DNA of 64,000 bases from Pararhizobium sp. YC-54. Lineage in GTDB: Bacteria > Pseudomonadota > Alphaproteobacteria > Rhizobiales > Rhizobiaceae. Where the stretch lies: the NCBI RefSeq assembly GCF_025847205.1, contig NZ_JAOYTH010000008.1, positions 1-64,000 on the forward strand. Direction: 5' to 3'. The notes under the pieces are model-generated. The model made no database searches and was not told the origin of the DNA. It was given only the letters and a program-made list of their open reading frames with translations. The position numbers were made by a program, and so were the translations under genes. Below, in pieces: positions 10,029 through 18,177 of the stretch; positions within the stretch are counted from its first letter, which is position 1, and every line of letters starts with the position of its first letter.

Positions 10029-10255
10029 TGACGACAGACCTCGGCCGGGTGCAGCAACCTCAGAAGAACCATTGAAAAAAAGCCAACTTATTCAAGTGGT
10101 TGCAAAGAATGCCCGCTTAGACATTGCGCACAACCTGCTACCCGCACTTGCGTCACGCTTCTCGATCGCAAGAACGGTCAGAGCCTCTCAAAAAAGAGAA
10201 CCGGGCAGAAGCGTCTATAGAAGCGCCGCTACCGGACCAGCAGTGCTGACCGTCT

Positions 10256-10288
10256 TGTAACCGTTGCGCAGCCGTTACAGCGTTTACA
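10256..10288. promoter_or_regulatory. TGTAAC/GTTACA inverted plus direct repeat, candidate operator
   Basis: TGTAAC at 10256-10261 is the reverse complement of GTTACA at 10274-10279, and a related GTTTACA follows at 10282-10288. The GTTACA core is shared with the three iterons at 9963-10028, so the same regulator may bind both sites. This second site is just upstream of the 10345 gene. Confidence 0.4.
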
Positions 10289-10344
10289 GGTGAATGCAGA
10301 GACATATTCTTTCCCAATCTTCTGCTCACCAAGGAACGTTCCGA

Positions 10345-10614
10345 ATGTGGAAGTCGCAATCAGAGAACGAAATGTTGTCGATGAACAGTCAACCCGACGA
10401 TGAGGGCAACGGGGCGGTTCTTGCCCATAACGGGGCGGTTCTTGCCCATACGGTATTTAACCTAATCATATGTGCGGTGCTTCCGAGCCTGATGATCTGG
10501 AGCGTCATCATTCTCGTCTTCGTCTTTGCGGACTATGCCTTCGCAATCGCGTTCACGCTGGTCGCCGCGAGCAGCGGGCTTGTTGGTTGGTGGTCCAGAG
10601 GACTTTTACAATAG
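10345..10614 (+). CDS. Small membrane protein of unknown function
   Basis: About 89 residues from the ATG at 10345, which has AAGGA at proper spacing. An upstream in-frame ATG at 10294 has a poorer site. A polar N-terminus is followed by about two hydrophobic segments (VFNLIICAVLPSLMIW... and FAIAFTLVAASSGLVGWW), so it probably spans the inner membrane twice. The polar part contains the heptapeptide NGAVLAH twice in a row, encoded by an exact 21-bp duplication. No family was recognised. It is downstream of the iteron region. Confidence 0.45.
   Translation: MWKSQSENEMLSMNSQPDDEGNGAVLAHNGAVLAHTVFNLIICAVLPSLMIWSVIILVFVFADYAFAIAFTLVAASSGLVGWWSRGLLQ
10408..10449 (+). repeat. Exact 21-bp tandem duplication
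   Basis: Positions 10408-10428 and 10429-10449 are identical and in frame within the small membrane gene, duplicating seven residues (NGAVLAH). Perfect identity suggests a very recent slippage event. Confidence 0.85.
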
Positions 10615-10927
10615 TTCTGAGCCTCACCCAGAAAGGATGCGTTGCTTTATAATACAATTTTTAATTGTAATTTAAGCCGCGTTGCGGCCGAGCCAAGTAT
10701 CAGCAGTATCGCCTGGCCAAGTGAGAAGTACAGAAAACATGAGGCGGTCCAGAACGGGCAGATACCCAGGCGTCAAGAGAATCTCGGGGGCAGCATCGTA
10801 CTGGGCGATGATGTGGCATCGCATAAGGCAAATTGCTTTGTGTGCGCCGCTTTTCCTCACCAACAGAGCGTTGCCGGTTGTGCTGACACTGGAGCGATCA
10901 AACCGCCAGTGGCGTAAGGAGGATGCC
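10615..10927. other. Intergenic region, no gene recognised
   Basis: The frame of the following gene is open upstream into this interval (to about 10682), but the sequence there has no ribosome binding site and no coherent protein character. An AT-rich AATTGTAATTTAA-type stretch near 10650-10675 could be promoter DNA. Nothing else is supported. Confidence 0.4.
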
Positions 10928-11539
10928 ATGAAGTCTTGGTTTCAGGCTTTGTCGTCAGGTGTTGAGTCCGCCGTAGACCGGCGGCAGCCTTCGCTGCAAG
11001 TTCATGAACCCTACGGGCAAGGGGATCGGGGACTTGGGCGGGTGCCTGGGTCGGATGCCATCGACGCTGAGGATAGACTACGGACACTCCACAGCAGGTT
11101 GGTGGATTCCGCCGGCGGGTCACAGATGGCTTCTTATCTGTTCACCTTTGTCACCACCCCGGTTCCATGTATCGCGGTCAAGACCGTCGGCCGGATCATC
11201 TTGGACGATTTCGGCGATGGATTTGTTTTCGTGGAGGAATTTTCTCCCTTGGAGGCCATCCTCGTTACGGCGAGCGCGGATCGGATTATCGATCAGGTTT
11301 TGGCTTCGCTGGCGTTCGCAGTCACCACCGAGCGGCCGCTTACGCTGGCACACGCGATTGATCTCCTGGTTGGACAGCCCGCGGCGGCGGTCACGCGGGC
11401 GCTGGCCCTCGCGACCTTGCGTCTGTGCCGGGGTGATCGTGGGCGCGCAAGCCAAATTCTCCAACTTGGCGAGAATGATCTCCTTGATCTGCTTCAAGAC
11501 GGCGACGCGTACAGTAGAGAGATGAGAGGCAGCCTGTAA
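10928..11539 (+). CDS. Unrecognised soluble protein
   Basis: 203 residues. The start at 10928 is well supported by AAGGAGG five bases upstream. The N-terminal 60 residues are polar and likely disordered. From about residue 65 the sequence becomes a compact alpha/beta domain with no signal peptide or membrane segment. Its stop codon overlaps the next start as TAATG, so the two genes are translationally coupled and probably act together. I do not recognise the family. Confidence 0.6.
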   Translation: MKSWFQALSSGVESAVDRRQPSLQVHEPYGQGDRGLGRVPGSDAIDAEDRLRTLHSRLVDSAGGSQMASYLFTFVTTPVPCIAVKTVGRIILDDFGDGFVFVEEFSPLEAILVTASADRIIDQVLASLAFAVTTERPLTLAHAIDLLVGQPAAAVTRALALATLRLCRGDRGRASQILQLGENDLLDLLQDGDAYSREMRGSL

Positions 11540-11946
11540 TGGTTTTGGAAGACGGCGTCTTTCCGGAGAATGCGGCCCGCGACCGCCTCGCGGCGATCAA
11601 ACGTATGCTGGAGCAGCATCCGGACTTTAAGCGAAATAGGGCCGAGCTGGATCTCGTCGCTGCTTACTATGCATACGGGTTCACGTTTGGCTTTTTCGGC
11701 GGGAGCGACGATCAGTGGAATGCGCGGATGTCAGGACTTGAGCAAGCGATGGCCTCGAGCCGCGCCAGCACAGTGGCGCGCGCGGCCGTGGCGGAAAATG
11801 AGGAATGGCTCTCGCGAGCATGCAAATCGATGGCGCGGATCGGCAAACGGGACGGGATGGCGCTTAAGGGTGACGGCATGTCTTCGCACCGCTCCGGGGT
11901 TGTCGTCGAGCTTCGGCGTTCTCTCCGGAATGCCGAAGCGAAATGA
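11539..11946 (+). CDS. Unrecognised small helical protein coupled to the previous gene
   Basis: 135 residues. The start overlaps the preceding stop by one base. The sequence is rich in Ala, Arg and Glu and predicted mostly helical, with an aromatic/glycine patch AYYAYGFTFGFFGG near residues 46-60. There is no signal peptide or clear membrane span. Function unknown; coupling to the 10928 gene suggests a two-protein complex. Confidence 0.6.
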   Translation: MVLEDGVFPENAARDRLAAIKRMLEQHPDFKRNRAELDLVAAYYAYGFTFGFFGGSDDQWNARMSGLEQAMASSRASTVARAAVAENEEWLSRACKSMARIGKRDGMALKGDGMSSHRSGVVVELRRSLRNAEAK

Positions 11947-12114
11947 ATTATGACACTTAACTAATTAAGTAATTCGTGTACGATAATATCTTGCCGGAGA
12001 TTCCAGCGCTTAAGCGAGGTTGCCGTCAGGCTGGCGCTGATGCGGGGTCTATGCTTTCGCATGAAGGAGAATACGCGAATGTCGGTTTGGCTAACTACGT
12101 GCTGAAAGGGTCGT

Positions 12115-13842
12115 ATGGTAGCGTTGCGTGAACATGAGCTGATAATGCAGGCAGTCGAATCGATTTGCCGTTCCTCCTACTTTTGCCGGTCGGAGCGAAT
12201 GAAAGACTTTCTCCATCACGTGGTTTCCGAAACGCTGGAGGGGCGGGCGGACAGAATCAAGTCGTATTCTGTTGGACTGGAGGTATTCGGACGCTCCGAC
12301 AGCTTTGATCCCGCAACCGACTCCGTCGTACGTTCCACTGCGAGCCGGCTCCGCGCTGCTCTATGCGCCTATTACAAGGACGAGGGAAAGTCCGACCCGG
12401 TGACGATCACCATCGATCGCGGCTCCTATGTTCCCGAATTCAAGCTGCTGACGTCTCCTGCCGCCGAGGCGGTGGTGCAGCCCAACTTGAAGTCTGACGA
12501 CGAAGACCCGTCCCGCAAGACAGTGCCATCGAAAAAGGACCGTCTCCGCGCGGCTCTGTTTGCGATCATTCCGATAATCTGCGCGGTCAGCCTTTTGTCG
12601 TATACTCCTTCTAACGTGCTTATCCCAAAGCAGGCGGCTTCCGCCGCCACGATCCGGCGCCCCTGCATTGTTGTCCCGCCGGCTGTTGCGACGCGGTATT
12701 CGCCCGCTGCTATCGATCTTGTTCAAGCGCTGAACGATCAACTCGCCGTCGAAATGCGGGCAATAGGCGTCGCGACGATCATGGCTGCTCCGGATGCAGA
12801 AGCCGCCAATGCACTCGCGGAGCGGTGCGCCGCAGGTGACTTGGCCGCCAGTGTCTTCCGGCTCACTGTAACGGTGCGCCCGGAACAGGCGGGATTGTTC
12901 ATGGTTTGGCGCCTCATCGATGTCCAGACCGAGGCCGTGGAGTCATCTTTAGCCGAACGCATCGACGCAGAGGTGACTCCTGATCGATCGGTCAATGTTC
13001 TCGCTTCCCAAATCCTGGGCACCGAGGGCAGCCTCGCTGTCCTGCTGGATCGACGATATCACAATACCCTTGATCCGCGCGAGTGCCTGTCCAAAGCGCA
13101 GCGCCTTGAATACCTCTTCGACGACGTCGGTCGCGGAAAGCTACGGGACTGCCTCGAACAGATCGCGCAGGCAGCGCCGAATAACCCGGAAGCCTGGGCG
13201 CTGCTGAGCCTGGTCTATGCACGTGAAAGCCGTAACGAGCCGTCCCTCGGCGGTGATCCCGCCCCGTTTTCAGCCAAGGCATTGCATGCAGCCCGCGAGG
13301 CCGAACGCCTTTCGCCCGATACGTTCCAGACGATAAAGGCGCGAATGTACCTGGCGTACATGGACAACCGCTTGCCGATGTACGAAGCGATTTCATCGCA
13401 ATTGCTGGAACGCTTCGGAGGCGCCCCGAACATCAAAATCCTGATCGGCAGTTGTGATATCAGTCTTGGCCGTTACGACCGGGGGATCGCCCTGATCAAA
13501 CAAGGGATCGCCCAAAAGCGATCGGCCGGCGGTTTTGACTTTGTAATGCTTGCGTTTGCGGCCTACGCCCAAGGAAATTATTTGCAAGCCCTTGAACTCG
13601 CCGATCGGGTCTCGCTGGACGAATACTATTTGGTGCATGTTATCAAGGCCGCTGCCCTTGGCCAACTCATGCGATTGGACGCGGCGAAACGTGAGTTGCA
13701 TGAGCTGGATGCGCTGCGGCCCAACTATTCAAAGTACCTCTATCCCGATTTTCGAAACAGGAACATCGGTGAAACCGTGATCGCCGCCTTCGATGACGGT
13801 CTTCGAAAGGCCGCCGGACCAATCACACGGCCGCCGCCGTAA
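12115..13842 (+). CDS. Membrane-anchored regulator: N-terminal wHTH-like domain, TM helix, TPR-rich sensor
   Basis: 575 residues, start at 12115 preceded by GAAAGGG. Residues about 1-105 match the DNA-binding-like domain seen in many rhizobial regulator/cyclase-type proteins (FLHHVVSETLEGRAD, SVGLEVFGR, FDPATDSVVR, RGSYVPEF). A single hydrophobic helix lies near residues 143-163. The periplasmic remainder contains Cys pairs and, from about residue 330, TPR-like helices (NPEAWALLSLVYARES). By family analogy it is a one-component CadC-like regulator that senses outside the membrane and acts on DNA inside. Its target is unknown; the haloperoxidase gene 135 bp downstream is an obvious candidate. 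Confidence 0.75.
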   Translation: MVALREHELIMQAVESICRSSYFCRSERMKDFLHHVVSETLEGRADRIKSYSVGLEVFGRSDSFDPATDSVVRSTASRLRAALCAYYKDEGKSDPVTITIDRGSYVPEFKLLTSPAAEAVVQPNLKSDDEDPSRKTVPSKKDRLRAALFAIIPIICAVSLLSYTPSNVLIPKQAASAATIRRPCIVVPPAVATRYSPAAIDLVQALNDQLAVEMRAIGVATIMAAPDAEAANALAERCAAGDLAASVFRLTVTVRPEQAGLFMVWRLIDVQTEAVESSLAERIDAEVTPDRSVNVLASQILGTEGSLAVLLDRRYHNTLDPRECLSKAQRLEYLFDDVGRGKLRDCLEQIAQAAPNNPEAWALLSLVYARESRNEPSLGGDPAPFSAKALHAAREAERLSPDTFQTIKARMYLAYMDNRLPMYEAISSQLLERFGGAPNIKILIGSCDISLGRYDRGIALIKQGIAQKRSAGGFDFVMLAFAAYAQGNYLQALELADRVSLDEYYLVHVIKAAALGQLMRLDAAKRELHELDALRPNYSKYLYPDFRNRNIGETVIAAFDDGLRKAAGPITRPPP

Positions 13843-13977
13843 AGTATCCCGGCATTGCCTGCCTCGAGCGCAATCAAGCGCTTCGAATTGGAGACGTCCA
13901 GAAAAGGACGGCTGTCGATAGTGATTGCCACTCGAAATTTTGCGGGGTGCGATGTGACTTTACAACGGAGGGTACAG

Positions 13978-15546
13978 ATGAAGCGACGAGATCTCTTGAA
14001 GGCAGCCGGCGCGGCTCCATTCGGCATGGCAGTTGTGAGCGCATCGGCTCAGGCGCCAGACGCAAGCAACTATCCCTTGAACGAACAGGTGCGTCAAGAA
14101 TTCGAACGGCTGCTCGATGCACAAGAAGGACGAGCAAATATCCAGGGGTTCACCGAAACGCCCCGCACCCCGAAGGGGCCGCTTGATCGCTATCTTATGT
14201 GGAGTTTGATTGCACATGACGCCAGTGCGCTGGATCACGTGCCAACGAACAGCGATATTCCCGAAGTGCCACAGCGCTTCGGGTTTCAACTCGGTCCGCA
14301 TCGCTCAAGCCGAGCGATGGCGATTGTCCACATCGCCATGTTTGAAGCACTCAACGCGGTAACTCAAAAATACAAGTCCTACGTCGGGCTTGCGCCGTCA
14401 ACAGTGCCGGTTTCGGTGGAGGGTGCTGTTGCCTGGGCAGCGCATGACGCGCTGATTGTACTATACCCCTATCAGCAACAGCGGATATCGGCCTTGCTGA
14501 CGGCCGATCTGATCCGCATTCCCGACATGAACAACGAGCCAGATCCCGCCAAGGCCAAGGCGATCACGGAGGCCACAAGAGATCTGGGCAAGGCCGCCGC
14601 CGCGGCGATCTTGTCCAAGAGAGCAAATGACAATTCCGCGCACATGGAACCTCAGGTTGGGCAAGACTACACTCTCAAGAAAACTCCAGGCGCGTGGGAC
14701 ATTGACCCTGTTTCCAATCTTTCAGTAGCCCTTGGTGCGAAATGGGGAGCGGTAACTCCTTTCGTGATCCAGAGCGCAGATCAATTCGAGCCGGTCGCTC
14801 CGCCTGATTTAACGAGCACCGAATATGCGGAGGCCTACAGCGAGGTAAAGCGCATAGGCGGGGACCCTCTTCACAACACTCCGACGGAGCGGATGGATTT
14901 CGAAACCTTTGAAGGCGTTTTCTGGGCCTACGACGGTACGCCTGGACTATGTGCGCCGCCGAGATTGTACAACAAGCTGGCTCAAGACTATGCCCTTCAG
15001 AAGGGGGTGAACGACCTGACTGAGATGGCGCGCCTTTTGGCGATCCTCAATGCGGCGATGGCTGACGCCGCCATCTCGGCTTGGCATGCCAAATGGAAAT
15101 ATGAATTTTGGCGGCCCATCACCGCGATTCAGTTTGAAAGTGACAACCCAGCGATCATTTCGGATCCCAACTACTACCCTCTTGGCGCGCCGGCAACAAA
15201 CGGACGAGGGCCGAACTTTACCCCGCCCTTTCCCGCCTTTCCGTCGGGGCATGCGGTGTTTGGCGGAGCAGTTTGCGAAGTCCTTCGCCTCGCGCTTCCC
15301 AATGTCAAGAACCAGGCATTTACATTCGTTTCAGACGAGTTCAACGGCCAGAACCGCGGCATCGGTGACGCTGAGCCCCGGCCGCGCCTGCCTCAATCCT
15401 TTGTATCCTTGGCCCACGCCGAATATCTGAATGCCCGAAGCCGGCTGTTTCTGGGAATCCATTTTCGCTTCGACGCCACAACGGGCATAAAGCAGGGCAA
15501 CGAGATTGGCCGGTATGTCTTCTCCAATATGTACCCTGCCACCTGA
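13978..15546 (+). CDS. Vanadium-dependent haloperoxidase (PAP2 superfamily), Tat-exported
   Basis: 522 residues. I choose the ATG at 13978 because GGAGGG lies just upstream and it starts with a twin-arginine signal (KRRDLLKAAG, cleavage near ASAQA). The vanadate pocket is complete and correctly spaced: Lys372 and Arg379 in KWKYEFWRP, Ser423-Gly424-His425 in PSGHA, and Arg489 and His495 in SRLFLGIHF. Members oxidise halide with hydrogen peroxide to hypohalous acid, and relatives can be phosphatases because the fold is shared. Length and motif spacing favour haloperoxidase. It probably acts in the periplasm. It follows the wHTH/TPR regulator. Confidence 0.9.
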   Translation: MKRRDLLKAAGAAPFGMAVVSASAQAPDASNYPLNEQVRQEFERLLDAQEGRANIQGFTETPRTPKGPLDRYLMWSLIAHDASALDHVPTNSDIPEVPQRFGFQLGPHRSSRAMAIVHIAMFEALNAVTQKYKSYVGLAPSTVPVSVEGAVAWAAHDALIVLYPYQQQRISALLTADLIRIPDMNNEPDPAKAKAITEATRDLGKAAAAAILSKRANDNSAHMEPQVGQDYTLKKTPGAWDIDPVSNLSVALGAKWGAVTPFVIQSADQFEPVAPPDLTSTEYAEAYSEVKRIGGDPLHNTPTERMDFETFEGVFWAYDGTPGLCAPPRLYNKLAQDYALQKGVNDLTEMARLLAILNAAMADAAISAWHAKWKYEFWRPITAIQFESDNPAIISDPNYYPLGAPATNGRGPNFTPPFPAFPSGHAVFGGAVCEVLRLALPNVKNQAFTFVSDEFNGQNRGIGDAEPRPRLPQSFVSLAHAEYLNARSRLFLGIHFRFDATTGIKQGNEIGRYVFSNMYPAT

Positions 15547-15619
15547 ATCGTCTTTCGGTTTCGCAGATTATGGGATCAGCTGCACCACATCACCGCAATC
15601 AGGCATTGAAGCAACGCTT

Positions 15620-16051
15620 TTACTTGTTTTTTAGCCGCACCTGGCCCAGTCCGCTTGCCCGGGCCAGCTGTGACCGTTTCTCTGCATAACTGGGTGCCAC
15701 CATCGGATAGTCATCCGGAAGCCCCCATTTTTCACGATATTCTTCCGGCGTCATATTGTAGAGGCTTCCGAGATGACGCTTCAAGGATTTGAACTTGCGG
15801 CCATCCTCAAGGCAGATAATGTGATCGTGGGTTATGGATTTACGAATTGAAACAGCCGGCCTCAATTTTTCATCCACGGCACCTTGCGCCACAGGCGGCG
15901 CTGCGGTGTTGCCCAAGGCCGTGTGAACACCTGCAATGAGATTTGCAAGCTCAGTTGCAGGTACCACATGTTTTTGCACGTAAGCCGCAACAACCCCTGC
16001 GGTCAGCTCAACAAGACGATTGGTTTCAGGGATTTGGATTTCTCTATACAT
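15620..16051 (-). CDS. MucR/Ros-family transcriptional regulator with altered zinc site
   Basis: 143 residues, full family length. The N-terminal oligomerisation region ([15 protein letters not shown]), the finger core ([16 protein letters not shown]) and the C-terminal block ([24 protein letters not shown]) all match MucR/Ros. Members bind AT-rich DNA, repress exopolysaccharide and surface genes, and act as nucleoid-like silencers. Of the Ros ligands Cys-Cys-His-His, Cys80 and His93 remain, Cys-2 is Asp83, and the last His position is occupied by Leu97/Tyr98, so normal zinc binding is doubtful. It sits at the edge of the EPS locus and has a long AT-rich upstream region, fitting local regulation and possibly autoregulation. 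Confidence 0.93.
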   Translation of the reverse strand: MYREIQIPETNRLVELTAGVVAAYVQKHVVPATELANLIAGVHTALGNTAAPPVAQGAVDEKLRPAVSIRKSITHDHIICLEDGRKFKSLKRHLGSLYNMTPEEYREKWGLPDDYPMVAPSYAEKRSQLARASGLGQVRLKNK

Positions 16052-16511
16052 GCTAACCTTCCGCTAAAGCTAAAGCCAACCCGATATTCGAAGCAACGTT
16101 ACCTCTATGCGAAAAAGCTTCAATCCTAAAATCTTTGAGCGGCGCCATTGCTGAGCCAAAATTCTCCAAAAAACGTGAGGATAATCCACATAGGCAGAAA
16201 TAATTTTAGTAACGGTTGCTGATTGTACAAGGAAAATTCCATAAAATGGCAACCTCTAGGGATTTACCAGAACGGAAATTCAATCGAAATTTTCTGTGGA
16301 TATTTTGTCGCTGGGTTTTCAAATCAGAGTTTGAATTGCGTTTAAGAAAAAATCGGCCCACCTGAGCAGAATACGTCAAAAAACCACCAACATAAAACCA
16401 TGAGATAGCCGAATCACCGCCACTGGCGATGGATTTAAAATAAGACAACAAAACTATTATTAATAATTATTTGAATTAACTAAATAGTTATTAAAGAAAA
16501 TAAATATAAAA
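16052..16511. other. AT-rich intergenic region upstream of the MucR-like gene
   Basis: About 460 bp, markedly AT-rich, especially 16280-16510 with several A/T runs. No gene was found. It contains the leader and promoter of the MucR-like gene and the 3' end region of the flippase gene. AT-rich tracts of this type are typical MucR/Ros targets (family knowledge), so autoregulation is plausible. Confidence 0.5.
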
Positions 16512-17936
16512 CTATATTTTAGGGGAATTTCTCCGATAGATATATGTCATTCCAGAGAGAAGAACAAACGACATGCAAATATGCGCAATATTTGCACCCA
16601 TGGGCCCTACCTGAGGAACGAGGGTGAAAGCGGTGATATGAAATACGATCGCTGCGGCGAATACGATGCGCAGCACCAAGGCCTCTTTGCCCATGGCCAG
16701 CAAGGCGGAATACAGCACCGTGCCGCATAGGGTCATCATCACCGCAATGGTCTGAACAATAACGAGAGGTCCAGCCCCGAGGAACTCCGGGCCAGCCGTC
16801 CAAAGCAAAACGCGATTGATTGTCAGATAGAAAAACAGCAGTGCAGCAACACCGAACACGAACAGAAGCATCTGCGTCTGAAAGACGATTCTTCGGAAAT
16901 CTTTGACCCTGTTCGCGCTCCACGCCCGAGCCAGGTCTGGAAACAGGACGGCTTGAACCTGCACGCCTGCCTGTTGAGCGATGCGGCCAATACGTTTGGC
17001 GATGTGATAAAGACCAGCGGCGGCAGGGTCGGTCAGATAGCCGACAATAAGCGTATCAAGCTCGTTTGCGCTCGACCGGATGGCGGATGAAAGGTTGGAT
17101 GAAAACGAAAACGAGTAGAGGCCCGGAAACTGCTTCGCTATCCCCCGGACAGGCGCAAGAAGAACTCCGCCCATCCCCTGCTTTCTAAGCTCGATGAACG
17201 CAAGAAGGTTCATGTTCAGGGAGCCGAGAATCTGTGCCGCCATCCACAACACCAGGAACTCGAAAAGCCCCCACCCCGCCAGCACGCCGAAAAGGGAAAA
17301 TGCAACCCGGACAATGCTGGCGAGCACTTGCCCATAGGCAAGAACATTGTACCGCCCGTAGAGGCGCAGCACCGCCGTAGACATCCCGGATAACTGGAAT
17401 AGCAGGACGGAACAGTAGATGAGGACGATGCGGCTCATTTCCGCCGAAACCCCGATCAGAGGACCGGCAAAAACCACCACCAGCACGGCGACTGTCCAGG
17501 CAATGCCCGCCGCGACGACATCCAGAAGAAGCCCGAACTTGAATAGCGTTTTAAGATTCGACAAATCTTCCGTCTGCAACGCTTCCGCGCCATACTTGAC
17601 CAATGGTTGCCACGATCGAAAACTGACGAGCCTCTCGATGCCTCTCGTATAGGCGAAGCAGATGGCAAGCACCCCGTAATCTGCCGGGCCGAGCGCCCGT
17701 GCGGTCAGCGCGAATCCGGCAAGCCCGATGAACGAACTCGCGAAATTCCCTGTCAGCAAGTGCGCTATATTCTTGAGCCGAACGAGGAAATGCGTCTCTT
17801 TTTTCAAACTCGATCTGACCTTCCCAAGCCTCAGCAACAGGCTACCCGGCAGACTCACAGACCCGTCTCCTTCTGCAAGGCCCCGGCAAACAGACAGGGC
17901 AGCCGTTGCTCCACGAACGTCGGACATTGTCGACAT
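16512..17936 (-). CDS. Polysaccharide flippase (Wzx-like, MOP superfamily)
   Basis: 474 residues with about twelve hydrophobic segments after a polar N-terminal tail of about 50 residues. It includes the usual flippase start (NFASSFIGLAGFALTARALGPADYG) and a mid-protein SSAIRSSANELDTLIVGYL block. Family members flip lipid-linked oligosaccharide units across the inner membrane. It is divergent from the wza-like gene and shares a 240-bp control region with it. The true start could be slightly downstream, because the first 50 residues are not conserved in character. Confidence 0.9.
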   Translation of the reverse strand: MSTMSDVRGATAALSVCRGLAEGDGSVSLPGSLLLRLGKVRSSLKKETHFLVRLKNIAHLLTGNFASSFIGLAGFALTARALGPADYGVLAICFAYTRGIERLVSFRSWQPLVKYGAEALQTEDLSNLKTLFKFGLLLDVVAAGIAWTVAVLVVVFAGPLIGVSAEMSRIVLIYCSVLLFQLSGMSTAVLRLYGRYNVLAYGQVLASIVRVAFSLFGVLAGWGLFEFLVLWMAAQILGSLNMNLLAFIELRKQGMGGVLLAPVRGIAKQFPGLYSFSFSSNLSSAIRSSANELDTLIVGYLTDPAAAGLYHIAKRIGRIAQQAGVQVQAVLFPDLARAWSANRVKDFRRIVFQTQMLLFVFGVAALLFFYLTINRVLLWTAGPEFLGAGPLVIVQTIAVMMTLCGTVLYSALLAMGKEALVLRIVFAAAIVFHITAFTLVPQVGPMGANIAHICMSFVLLSGMTYIYRRNSPKI

Positions 17937-18177
17937 GGTATTTAACTACACGACCTACGCAACGTACTTTTCAATTTCGCCGCAACTACAGATAGTCAAT
18001 TATATTCGTTTGAATATTCTAAGCGTGAGAGATTTCAGATTTAGCACGTTTGTACCGCGCATGGCCAGTTTTGTTCTTACAAACGATTTAGAACAGAAAA
18101 TAATCTATCATTTCTCTATTTGTGTGTGGTAGAGTTCCCCTCATAGGAATTTTATTTATTTTTCTGGCGGGGGCAAC
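17937..18177. promoter_or_regulatory. Divergent promoter region wzx-like / wza-like
   Basis: AT-rich 241-bp interval between two divergently transcribed EPS genes. It must hold both promoters. I could not assign reliable -35/-10 elements by eye. The AT-rich character makes it a possible target of the nearby MucR-like protein. Confidence 0.4.

Larger units (their letters stand above)
9733..10344. other. Intergenic control region between the surface operon and a small membrane gene
   Basis: About 610 bp without a convincing gene. It holds two repeat-rich sites described separately (9963-10028 and 10256-10288). Divergent transcription from here would serve the beta-barrel/DUF11 operon leftward and the 10345 gene rightward. 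Short open frames here lack ribosome binding sites and recognisable protein character. Confidence 0.5.
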
